Source: Amoebophrya sp. A120
Taxonomy: Eukaryota > Sar > Dinophyceae > Syndiniales > Amoebophryaceae
Direction of reading: 5' to 3'
Length of the DNA stretch: 64,000 nucleotides
Assembly (NCBI GenBank): GCA_905178155.1
Contig: CAJINV010000004.1
Span: 9,586,625-9,650,624 of the forward strand
Part shown: positions 49,051 through 60,290 of the stretch, in pieces
How the letters are laid out: every line of letters starts with the position of its first letter
How positions within the stretch are numbered: the first letter of the stretch is position 1
Made by a program: the position numbers and the translations under genes
Notes under the pieces: generated by a model
The model's input: the letters and a program-made list of their open reading frames with translations, nothing else
What the model was told of the DNA's origin: nothing
The model's database searches: none

Positions 49051-49242
49051 GCAGCTTTGCTTGGACACTCATCGGCCGGCGTCACTGATTTCTACTTTTG
49101 GGGCCACGAAAACATGGCCACAGACACATACGGAAGAGAAGGCATGGTGGCTCCACCAGCACCACACAAGGTGAAATTGAAAGACGAGCAACGCATGCCA
49201 CGACGCGTGAAAAAGCCCACGACTGGACCAAAAGGAAAATGA
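49051..49242 (+). other. In-frame open extension after the stop of the 1,001-aa gene
   Basis: From the TGA at 49048 the same frame continues for 63 codons to a TGA at 49240-49242. It encodes a Gly/His/Tyr patch (LGHSSAG..DFYFWGHEN) and a basic tail (RRVKKPTTGPKGK). It could be a readthrough extension, the remnant of a longer protein, or chance. Confidence 0.4.
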
Positions 49243-49771
49243 TCACTATTCAAGAACCAAAGCCAAGCAACATTTCAAGTTTTCTCGTATCCCCATGATT
49301 TCAGAAAAAGAGCTTGAGTTTCCAGATCATCTTTCGGAAAAAGGTCATGCTGTTGTTCTTTCAGAAGATGCGTGCGCAGCAGCGTTTCGTTTTCAGTTTG
49401 GTTTCGAAAGAATGTGTCATTTATATTTGAGACGGATCAGAGTCAGATCATCGTGGTCGTCGTGCTTTTAGTACTGCTTAAATAAATATCCCCTTTCCCG
49501 ATGGAGAACGAAATTGAGTGTGAGTTTGGCATTTGCGATCGTCGTTCACATCGATTTCGTAATCGTGTCGCGAACGTTATGGTTGGAGATTTTGCTTCGT
49601 CCGCGGGGTCGCTTTGTGGTGTCGTTCCAAGCTCGAACAATTAGAATTACTTATGATCTTGGACCACCCGGTCGGCGACTCTCTGCGATAATAAGCTCTC
49701 TTCAAATCCTCAGTAAAAGTACGCCAAACCCGAAGTGAAAAAAAAAAGTGACGTCGACAAGAACTGCAAGC
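49243..49771. other. Intergenic region
   Basis: About 530 bp; no ORF or repeat of note apart from an A-rich run at 49737-49747 before the next gene. Confidence 0.4.
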
Positions 49772-50994
49772 ATGGTGATTCATCCTTCCCTCGGACTCAA
49801 TTGGTCGTCTTTCACGGCGTCCGATTCAGCAGAAGTTTGTGGTCCTCCAGGGACAACTTTTACGAAAGCAACATCATCTTTGATTTTTGCAGCTTCGCGC
49901 GGAGCTGGACCTCAACAACGTGATGCCTGGACAAGCGGAATTCTTGCGAGGTGGGTCGAAGAAACGTTTCTGAACACTCGGAGTTTGAAAAACGTCACAT
50001 CTTCCCGCTCCTCCCCCACCGCCGTTGGGAACAGCAGTGCGAGGATGATGACAAGCTTCAAAGACAAAGGCTTCCCCCTTGCCCCGGAGAAGACGAATAA
50101 GTCCCCGCGGGAAAAGCTCGACGACGCCCTCAATGCAAACGGCTCCCGCAAGGACCCACTCTGGTTCCAGGATATCCTGTGCAAAAGTATCGTATTCGTA
50201 TGGCAATCATGCATTACAAATCCTTATCTGAAGGTAAATCCGCATTACAAATTTTATCTCTCATGCTGAGGAAATGGAAATTTGTAATGCATTTATACAT
50301 GTGCGATGGGATGCTTTTGCACTGCATACAGGATGGCAAGCACCCGTTCTTCACGGAGGAGAACTACGGGTACCTCCCACCCGTAGTGGAGAAAAAGAAA
50401 CTCCGCGCCGCAGACGGAAAATCGCTCGACCCGCCGAAAGACTTTGATAAGCTGCGGGAAAACGCGTTTGTCGAGTCCACTGGGAAGAAATCTGGGCCTC
50501 TACAACCCCCACCAACCGTCCCAGCAGTCGGCGGCGCGAAAGCCCTTCGAGCAGATTCCAACAGCGGCGCGGGAAAGTTGGCGAAGGGCGCCGGCGTTGG
50601 GGTGGATTTTAACCGGGACACGCTTTCCGAAGACGAAGACGACGGGGACAACACGATCGACGAAGACGTGTTTGAAATGAACGATGAGACACCGGAACCC
50701 GCTCTGGAAACCATGTCTTTGGACGGCTCCCAGCTGAGTGAGGAGCTGGTGAAGATGAACTACGATGCGACGCACGCGACGCAGAAAAAGGCGTTGGTCC
50801 ACGACTTTTACCCCGAAAACCGCAGTCCGGTTGGGGGCTACTGCCCCCCGGGGCACCCGTCCTGCATGACCGAGGGTGCGGTGGGGTATGATTTAGCGGA
50901 GGAAATGGAGCGCACGGAGTCGGAAGCGGTTGAGGGGCCGGATGGAGAGCTGTTGTTGAAGCCGGCGGAGTTGAAAGCAGGAGTGGAGATGTGA
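49772..50994 (+). CDS. Hypothetical protein with acidic C-terminal half, 353 aa
   Basis: Exons 49772-50172 and 50334-50994 (354 codons with TGA). The ATG at 49772 (MVIHPSLGLNW) is the first Met in the frame. The N-terminal half is Ser/Thr/Ala-rich; the second exon has a KKK patch, an acidic run (LSEDEDDGDNTIDEDVFEMN) and a Cys-containing GGYCPPGHPSCM segment. No family recognised; a disordered regulatory protein is the most one can say. A single family B introner lies in the middle. Confidence 0.7.
50173..50328. mobile_element. Introner, family B (156 bp)
   Basis: TSD CAGGA at 50168-50172 and 50329-50333. The right arm is altered (GATGGGATGC). Join LWFQD-GKHPFFT. Confidence 0.93.
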
Positions 50995-52808
50995 TATTTA
51001 CTAGAAACTTCGCGAGGAGGTCATCGTAGTACAGCTCGTTGTTTTCTTGGAGCTGGTGGTTGTATGCTGTGCGAATAGAATGTAGTTTTTTCTTGAGATG
51101 AAGATGAACGCCCTCACGTCCTCGCGTCGGATCAAGCCGGGCGCTTTCAGTGCTTGAATTTCAAAGAAAGAAAAGCAGGATGAACACCTCCACGAAAAGG
51201 AAAAACGCATGTTGCTTTGGTGCATATAGTTTTGTCGTGCGCTCTGAGAAGCAGAAGTGCGAGTTCCTCGCTACAGGTAGCACTGGGTCGTCGATGAGAA
51301 GCCGTCGATAAGAAGCGGACGGATCTACAACGTCTCCGTGTTCATTTCGTACGCCCTTAACAATAACATATACCACGATCACATGATTCGCAACAGCACT
51401 ACGATGGATCTACAGGAGCATTCACCCTTCTAGTTTTTGTGTGCCACAGGATCTTTGAAACGCACAACATTGACGAACTACGTTGTAAGTAGTTAATTTC
51501 GCCTTCGCCTCTCACAGTAACAGTTCCACATACATTGTACCAGCTCCAAACAAGTAGAGAAAAGTTGCAGATGATCTCGACCAGGCTTACAAGCTACCTT
51601 TCGATCACATTTGATAATGTTGTGTTTCATTTTTTCATCGCTCAATAAGATTTTTTCGGTTGTAGGTACTTGTCGAAACAGTTTCTTCTAATCCGAGGAA
51701 AGACAGCGTGGACAGTGGCAGACGAACCAAACGTGACGAAGATCAGAGCACTACAGCAGTGCGGTGTAGTTCTTCGCGAGGCCCAGAAGATCTAATTCTA
51801 AACCACAGAATCGTATGTGATCACAGCATGAGTAATTTTTTTGAACAATGAAAAATGCGCTTTGCATATACGGTACGCCAAACAACGACTTGACTTGCAC
51901 TTGTTTTGTTTGTCAGTTTCGATGTCGATTGGACCTCTGGGGCGTATGTTCTTTCGTAGCACAAGAAACTATTTACCCTTAAAATTAGAAAGCAGTAGGT
52001 TGAGGAACGATTTTGGTAACTCAGCATTGTCTTTCCCTACTTCGTTGTTCTATGCAAATGGCTTCCATTTTCAAGTGGTAATCTCATTTTTTTTTAGTGG
52101 TTTAGTTTTACAAAGAGTTCTCTGTGATACTCTTTCTGCGTGCATATCTATTGCATATACATCATATTTGTCAATTGAATCTCTAACTATCTCTTACTCT
52201 TACGAAAATTCTGTCGGGCGAAAACGGTTTCGATCTTTTTCGCTTTCGCGAGAACATTCAACACAAACATCCACACAATTTTTCAAGTTGTTACGCATAC
52301 TCATCTCTCATCATAATTTTCTGATCTGCATAATTTTATTCAGTCTCCGTATTTTAGAATTTACCGCCACTACTTGAATCTCTTGTGCATGCGCTACATG
52401 CTGCGTGCGGGAGATCACAAGTCCGCGGAATTTGATGAATTAGACGAGTATGAGGCGTAATTGCATACGCATCTTCCTTTCAAAATAAACAAAAAAGCGA
52501 TCGGCTAATATTACAGCACGTCGACGAGGACGACCTTAAAATACCGCTGCAATGGGTTATCAACAATCCTCATCGATGTGAGGAGCCTGTCAGAACGATC
52601 CGTCGTTTGTTGCACTTACTTGTTTACTACTTACTTCATCCTGTACTACGCACCCCCTATTTGGAGGGGTCGATGCATTTCACACAAATATAAAACAAAC
52701 CGCAGGGGCGGGTGTGGAGTCAGTTTTAGAAATAACCCAAAAAAGAAAAGACCTACATACTCGGAACAATTACCTGTATAGTTTCGCAAGTTGTCCGAAA
52801 GAACGAAA
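50995..52808. other. Intergenic region
   Basis: About 1.8 kb, AT-rich around 51800-52380. A 178-codon frame there begins at a non-ATG codon and looks compositional. No introner or RNA gene recognised. Confidence 0.45.
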
Positions 52809-55800
52809 ATGGTACAACCACTTTTGCAGCAAATTCTGCCGCGCGCCGTCGTTTTGGCGACGGTCGTGCTGCGAGGTGAGCATGTAGAAGTTCTGGGGAG
52901 TCGTGTAGTAAAAAAAGCAAGCTCTCCAACATCTCTACCTGCGGCGCGCACTGCTGCTGCATCCACTACTTCTACCGAGAGTGGTACTAGCGCCAACAAC
53001 AACGACGTGGGCGGGCAGATTCGGAACATCAAAGACGGGTACGACGCACAGAAAACGGCGTGGAGGGACCACGCACCTGGAGGACAGAACGAACGACACG
53101 AAGAGCGGGATAGAGAACTACGCCAACATGGTGTTGATAACAAGAACCACTGGACAAAAGCCGATGGCAAGAAGAAGGAAATAAAGCACGGCTCTACTTA
53201 CGGTATGAAAAGTTGGCACGAGGATCACGACCGTCCAGTTGAGAAGCAAGAAGACCAACATGGCACCGCAACTTCTGATGCTTTTAAAAAGTGGCCCTTA
53301 CCTGGAGAAGTAGCAGAAAAATCTGAAAAGAAGAGCAGGCCTGCTGCCTCTTCGGGGAAAATAGGTGATGCAGCGTCGTGGTATAACTATTCTGGGGCTC
53401 CCCCCGCGTGGGCGTGGTCAGGACCGAACACAGCACCGGGGAACGATCACAGCAAGGACAAGCCCAACTACTCCAAGAGGGGAGCTGGCACTGCAGCTTC
53501 GAAAACCTCTACGTCAGCTCGTGGCTCGTCAGATGCGGCCGATAGGAAACCAGCGGCCGTGCCAGTCCGGGAACCTAGGTCAACTACGTGGTCTGCGAGG
53601 AAGCATTCGGGAGAAGATGTTGCTCCTCACTCTACTGACAACAGTAAAAGTCCCGACCGGAGGGCCGTGCCGCACTTTCAAAACCTGTTGCATCAGCGGC
53701 AATTACTACAGCAGGCGGGACGATCGAGCAATAAATTCGGGAAGAACACTAGCGATGAAACAGATGTAGTTGCAGTAGATGAAGCTGAAATACAAACACG
53801 CAGAAGTTCTGACCCCAATTTATTATTGCCGCGTGGTCGTGGTCTGCGCACTTCTAAGAGGAAGACGTTTGACGACATGTCGGAAGCCGAGCAGCTGCAG
53901 TTTCTGGAGCAGCGGGGCGTCGCGCCGAGGCCCGGCGGGGGGTACCAACTGAGCCGCGGGACAGGCGCGTACTACGAACGGGATAATTTTGGATCAAATG
54001 AAACTTCGTTTCCCTATCATGCTGAAGATAGAAGTATTCCCGCCGGGCTCCGTCGTGAAGACGGTAGAGAGGAACAAGGGTATGCGCCAGCGAATATAAT
54101 GACTCCGGAGCAGCGCGAGTGGTTGCGGGCGCAGATCGCGAGCAGAACCGCAATCACGGGAGACGTCGAGCAGGAAAAGTTTACCCACCACGACGAGGAC
54201 GGTGTCCTCGTAAATGGAGTGGCCGAGGGCCGTGCGCTGCAAGTAGATAAGGAACCAGCAGAGTTGAAGATGCAGCATGTTGCCCGGAGGACGATATTAT
54301 CTTCTGGTCATGCACAGCAACCTGCAGTAGTTCTGCCCCAGCATAGTACTTATACAGGCACGAGCAGCTACAGTTCTGCAGCACCTTCTAGGCCCGAAGA
54401 TGCGACAGCGACGAAGTACTACGACCCGGCTGGTACGTTATTGTCAAGTCGCTTGCCGCCGTTTGTCGACATTAACCACGCGGACGTACTATGGATTGCA
54501 AATATGTCTGGGTCTGGAAGAGTGGAACTTGTAATGCTGTCTGCGGATTCTAAAAATGTTTGTCTTTGTGTTGCTGTTGCATGAGCAGCAAGAGGAGTCA
54601 GCTCTTGGCACGCAGAGACGGCATTTCTCATGCGGAATTAGCATCAAGAAGCTCTCAAAAAATCTGTGATGCTAGCACGAGCATCACAGACCTCATGGGT
54701 CATGCAAAATGTGCATGACAAGCGCCGACTCTTCCAGATCCAGACATTTTTGCAGTTGATACCTACTGCGGCATCAAAAGCCCGTGCAGCTCATCGACGG
54801 GGCGTTCGTCGACGATGTAGTTGGACCACATGGAAATAAACCCGCACGACCGTTCGCCCTGACTGGCGGCGCAGAAACGATGATCGTGCCAGCAGCTAAT
54901 ATGATGTTCACACCCGCTCCCTCCAATAATTTTCAGGGCGGGCACGGGTCTGTTGCAGTTGGAGTGGCTTCTTCACCTGCTGGTGTCAACAGCAGCTCCA
55001 TGCAAGTCGCGCAGCAGCAGGACGACGAGAGGCAGCAAATTATGATGCAGCAAGCCGCGCTCCGGCACCAAGAGCAGTACGTGCAACAGCAGCTCCAGCA
55101 GGTGGCAATACAGCAAGCGCAACAGCAACAGGAAGTACAGCAGCAGCACCCACACCCACAGCAGCAGCCTTATTTCGTGTGCGCTATCGGTGTGGTAAAT
55201 CCCGCTACTGGCGAAGTTGCTGCACAGCAGGTCATGATGATGCAAGCCAGAGTAGATGGAGGACAGCAGGGAGCAACTACGCAGGTGATGATGAACAACC
55301 CCGGTGGGAACCACTACTCTCAGCAGCAAATAATGCCGCAAGGTGGAGCGTGCTCCTTCCCGCAGGGTGTTGCTGCTGCGCAGTCTTGTTCCGCACCAGT
55401 TGTATCTGTTGCTGCTAGTTGTTGTACCCCGGACCAATCTCAAATGCTGCATCAGCAACTGCCGGCAGCGATGCAGCAAGGAAGTGTTGCAGCTAACATG
55501 ATGGGCGGGCACCACCACCAGCATATCGGTGGGCCTTCGCAGCAGGCAATGATCCCGGTCCTTGTGCAGCAACAACAGCCCCAGGAGCCCTTGGCCCCCA
55601 CCCTGCATCTTCACCCTGCTGGTGGCCTAGAACAAGCCCAGCAGGCTGTCCTGCATCAGCAACTGCAAGGCCAGGCACAGCTATTCGTTGCGCCGCAATC
55701 TTCGTCCATGCAAAGCAATGCAAGTACTCCACCGAGCGCGAACTTTTCATCTTTGCACGAAGCAATATCGACGCCGCATGTCGTCGTCCCAGGATCTGCG

Positions 55801-58409
55801 CCAGCTGCTGTGTTGTCTGAGCAACACACGTTGCATAACGGGTGGGCCCGTACTATCGTGCAGACACCCGAATTAGTACAATATGCGCAGGACCTGGACC
55901 ACGGCGTTCCGCCACCGCCACCGGACCAACTGCCTCCGCTTTTCCAAAGGTATGTCTCACCTGACGAGCCGCCACCGTATCATGTAGACCAGACACCCAG
56001 CCCCATTTTGCAGTACCAACAGGTGTACAACTACCAACAAGGCACTTCTACATCAATACCCGATGGACCACAAGCTGCTGGATGTGTTCAAGTTGCTGGG
56101 CGTGCTACTAGCGCGACACCTACCACAGCGAGTCCAACTACTGCAACTGCTTCATCTTCCCAACTACAACTTCAGTGCCGAGAATTCGAGCAGGCAAGCA
56201 TAGGACAACACGATGATTTTTCGGCACATCCTGGAACGACGTCGAATCAGACTACCCTAAGTTTTTCCAACCCAGCAACCACGTTACATGGCAGTATCAC
56301 TACTGTCATTTCTGGTCCTGGTACTACAGGACCTCAGACGTCGGACGCGCGCGTAGGACACCAGCTGATTGACGTGCAATTATGGTTCGCAAAGCTGCAG
56401 AAGCTGCTACTGAACGCGGTTACTGGGCGCTGGCTTAGTAGTTACTACGTGGACAAAGTCTTGGTTCCCATGTACCAAACCTTCTTGGAAAACGCCCAGC
56501 GGGAGGAGGAAATTATAACCGAACAAACGATAGTACAACAGCAACAGGGAACAAGAAATCCTAGTATGCTGCCGGCCAGGGACCTGCTCGCGTTCCGCGC
56601 CACCGCGTCGGGTCAGCCGTCCTTGTCAGATGTCGAGGGAGCTGTCCGAGACTTGGTGGAAAAGAGTTCGGACCACTTTTCTGCTGCTAGTGGTTGCTCC
56701 CCACAACTCGGTAGTTGTTCTCCGGCTGCTCATCTTTCCGGAATGGTGAGTCCGGCGACTCCTGGGGGTTGTGGTAGTAGCAGCCCAACGAGCGTTTGCT
56801 CATCCATCAACTACGGTAGTACTTCTAGAGCAGGCTGTTGCACTACTACTTCTAGTAGCCCGACCTTACAGATGAATGCAGATTATAGCGGTCGTGGCAG
56901 CCCGGCGAGCGCGCCCAACAGTTCCCCGGCCACGAAAGTATGAACTGCAAAAGTATCGTACTCGTATTGCAATCATGCATTACAAATCCTTTATCTAAGG
57001 TCGATCCGCATTACAAATTTTATTTCTCATGCTGAGGGAATTTGTAATGCATTTATACGAGTGCGATACTTTTGCAATGCATAGAAAGCCGCGGCCGGCA
57101 AAGTCGCTATCCCGCTAAAAGTCAGCCCCATCGCGCACCGTGTAATGCTAGAAACGGGAATGGCCGACGCGAACCCAGACGAAGTGATAAAACTGCAGAA
57201 ACAGAGGGCCCGGGCAGCAGCGGCAGGGGGAATGATCAATGGCGCGATTTTTAGGCGGGAACAAGCTCCACCATCCGAAATCCCGGCGTCTTCCGGAGAC
57301 GCTTATCCCCCTCGACCGCCTCCTGCAATAAATGCAATTGGAGTAGAAGATCATCGACTCCAAAGCAGAAGCAGAACGCCAGCTGGAACTTCTTCTACAG
57401 CGGCGGCCAGCTTCAGCTCGGCGGAGGCGCAAATAGCTGGGTTGCGACACCTATGAATTGCAAAAGCATCGTGTTCGTGCTAGTATGAATCGCATTACAA
57501 ATTTCCTCAGCATGGAAAATGGAATTTGTAATGCTGATTGACCTTAGGTCAAAGATTTCTCATGCATAACCGCAATTACTATGAATACGATACTTTTGCA
57601 CTGGATAACACCTCCACCGGGACCTGCAGCACGAAGTAGCTAGTGCTGGTGCTCCTGCTGGAGGGGCTGCTGGAGCTGCTGGTGTCTTCACTGAGGAGCG
57701 GCCGTGGAGCGGCCGTGCTGACACAATATCCATTAACGCTGGAGCGGCCGTGGAGGAGGATGCGACCTTTCGTATGATTGCGGACCTGACCAAGCGATTG
57801 GTCTTCTTCGTGATGCAGGCCAAGGGATTGGAAACCGGAGGCAAGTTTATCGTCGACGAGCTGCTGATCCCGGTTTTGATCCAGCGGCAGAAAAAATCTC
57901 TGCTTGCTATGCCCCGCTCAAATCGGTTACCATCTCAAACGTTACGAATAGAATGTGGGTTTTGTATTGGACGATGATGATCATGCCAGACTCGGACAGC
58001 ATAATTCCACCTTCTGCAATAAGTACAAATTTCGCCAGATTGTAGTGCGGATTGGGACTCAAGAACTTGTCATGCGCAATCCTATGAGAGTTGGCATTGG
58101 CTAGATTATGCACTTCCTTCAACACATCAAATTCCAGATTCTATTGTAACGCTTGAGAAGATTGTAACAGCTGAGCAGGTTATACTTGCCCGCGAGTCGG
58201 CCCGAAACTTCGAACCCCTGAGCGAACGGCAGGAGCGCCTTTTGACGGAGAAACAGCAGGAGGTTGGCATCACTCGCGAGCAAGTGGTGCGGATGGGCGC
58301 CAGGCTGTTTGAAGCGGGCCTCTGCCCGGCGGTCGGGCCGAAGCGGGGTTCGCTGTTACAAACGCTCGTGCAAACCTGGGAGCAGGAACAGACACACCAG
58401 CGTCCGTAG
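52809..58409 (+). CDS. Large Gln/Ser/Thr-rich hypothetical protein, 1,576 aa
   Basis: Exons 52809-54489, 54767-56938, 57089-57451, 57613-57907, 58190-58409 (1,577 codons with TAG). ATG at 52809 in GAAAATGG context. The first exon is charged and low in complexity. The second is extremely Gln-rich (QQQLQQVAIQQAQQQQ and similar; His/Gln runs), a composition seen in transcription and RNA-granule scaffolds. Two blocks look folded: around VQLWFAKLQKLLLNAV with WLSSYYVDKVLVP, and near the end around MIADLTKRLVFFVMQAK and the VRMGARLFEAG helix. No family recognised. Four introners, including one flanked by GAAAG that removes an in-frame TGA at 56941-56943. Confidence 0.75.
54490..54761. mobile_element. 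Introner, family A (272 bp)
   Basis: Flanks CGTAC (54485-54489) and CCTAC (54762-54766). Left end TATGGATTGC. Join NHADV-LRHQKPVQ. Confidence 0.9.
56939..57083. mobile_element. Introner, family B (145 bp)
   Basis: TSD GAAAG at 56934-56938 and 57084-57088. Left end TATGAACTGC supplies a stop codon if unspliced. Join SPATK-AAAGKVA. Confidence 0.93.
57452..57607. mobile_element. Introner, family B (156 bp)
   Basis: TSD ACACC at 57447-57451 and 57608-57612. Left end TATGAATTGC; right end CACTGGATA. Join GLRHL-HRDLQHE. Confidence 0.93.
57908..58184. mobile_element. Introner, divergent relative of family D (277 bp)
   Basis: TSD CTTGC at 57903-57907 and 58185-58189. Arms TATGCCCCGCTC..CTCAAACGTTAC and GTAACGCTTGAG..CAGGTTATA share the CTCAA(A/G)CGTTAC core with D but differ outside it. 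Confidence 0.87.
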
Positions 58410-60290
58410 AAGACGTCCTGGAGGTTCTATTGCTGGAGCAGAGTAGTCCTGGAGGTGGTTGTTCTCCTGCGAAAAACGTGTGGCATGTTAAACAAGTGCT
58501 TGCAGAGCAGCCAAAGGACTGTTTTTGACCGCGTGTCAACGAACGGTCTGGGCGATGATATTTGCAATGGAAAATAAAAGCAGACTCTTGCGCATTCACG
58601 ATGAAGGCATGAATTGTCGTCGACAATAGGAATAGTATGTTGCAATATCGAGCGAATTTATTTGCCATATTCCAATAGAAAAAAAATTAAATTAAAATAT
58701 AAAGATTATATATTTATAGTACGGTTTTGAAAATTTCTAATTCGAACAGGACTTCACATGCGCGTCTGCGCGATGTCACCTCGTCCGCTAGACAGTTACA
58801 GAAGTTGCAGAGCTGACATCAGTCAGAGTTTGAGTTATTTCGAAGTATTTTTTTTCCGCCATCTTCGTTAATAAATTTAGCGAGTGGTTTAGGTTTTTAT
58901 CGACACCTACGAAAGAACAGGGCAGGTGGTACCTGCTGCAACTAGAAAGCATCCACTACTTCGAAGGAAAAAGATACTTTTTAAACACATCTTCTAGAAA
59001 GTGGACACACAATCAACTTCAACGAAACTGGAGGTCGACCTTATTTTTTTTTGGAGGATCGGAAAGCCGACATCTAGATTTTTGGCAATGTGATGAAACT
59101 GCAAGATACCGTTCGTGACTCATCGCGGGGAAGTTTTATTTTTCCTCGGAATATTTTCTTTTGCGAAGGGCGAAGCGCTAGAATGAAGCAATGCACGATT
59201 AAAATAATGAGAATACTTTACCATCAAGCAATAGCAAAACTCGTGCGGTCCGAGCAAAGCCTAAGCCGTTTTACGAGAAGAGAACAGTGAGCAAAATTCT
59301 TCGTTGGCATCGTCCTCGAGAGTGGTGCTTCTGTTGAAATCATAATCATGTATTTGCACGACAAGAAAGCCAAGACCACTTTTATGGACCCCTAAAAAAG
59401 AAAGAGCCGAAAATAAATAAGTACTCAACGCCACGCTGAGGTCGTTCTTTGTTGCGAATAAACTTACACTTCGTGTTCGCCCTTTGACCCGCCTTTGAGA
59501 AGACTTCACAGGGCGGCAAAATATTTTCCCAGCAAGAACCGGAGACTAGTATAATTCTGACGAGTTTCTTCATCGTCACAGAGTGTGATTGAGAGTATTG
59601 GCGATTGGAAGAAAAAGAAAATTATGTTGAGGACGGTGAGCTGCAAAGAAAAGCCGTACTAGACGGAGAAATTGCACTTGGAGTTGTCTGCAAAGCAACG
59701 AGTTTTTGAATAGCCACAAGAACGAGATGAAGGCAGTACAAAGATCCTCTTCGTGAAAACACAATTGAGGGAAGATGAGGCCACAGGCACATGCAGCTGC
59801 AACTTCCTGCTGCGAAGTTTTCCACCTTATCATGTCGATTTTTCAATTTACTCATGTAGCAGTGACATAAAGTAAATGCGCGGCTTGCTGCACGTGCTCT
59901 AGTACAACCTCAACTATAATTTGCCCTTTCCTGGAGCGACATTGGTCACTACCCATAGTAACCGCGAGTAGATGTAGTTTTACCCGAAAACAGCAAACCT
60001 AAACCTCCACAGAACACTCGTCGTCATGACTTTTTTATACTAGACACGCCTACCAGGAGTCCCACCTGCACGTGCACGACCACCAGATATACTGTTAGTT
60101 CGTCCTTTGTATTTTTTGTGTGAGATGAACAAGACTTGCTGTTGCTTACCCTTAGTCTTAGAAGATTTTTATCAAACCTTCTATTTGTGCAAGAATAGAA
60201 AGACCACTAGATAAACTTTTTTCCTGCCTGAATTGCTAGAAAATAAATCTTGCCTGATTTATTTCATCACCATAAGAACTCATATCAAAG
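58410..60290. other. Intergenic region
   Basis: About 1.9 kb, AT-rich, with short frames only. The ATG of the next gene at 60291 is in CAAAGATGC context. Confidence 0.45.

Noticed and set aside
51841-52377. 178-codon plus-strand frame
   Set aside because: Starts at a non-ATG codon, lies in AT-rich DNA, is rich in Ser/Leu/Phe/Ile and has no domain; looks compositional.
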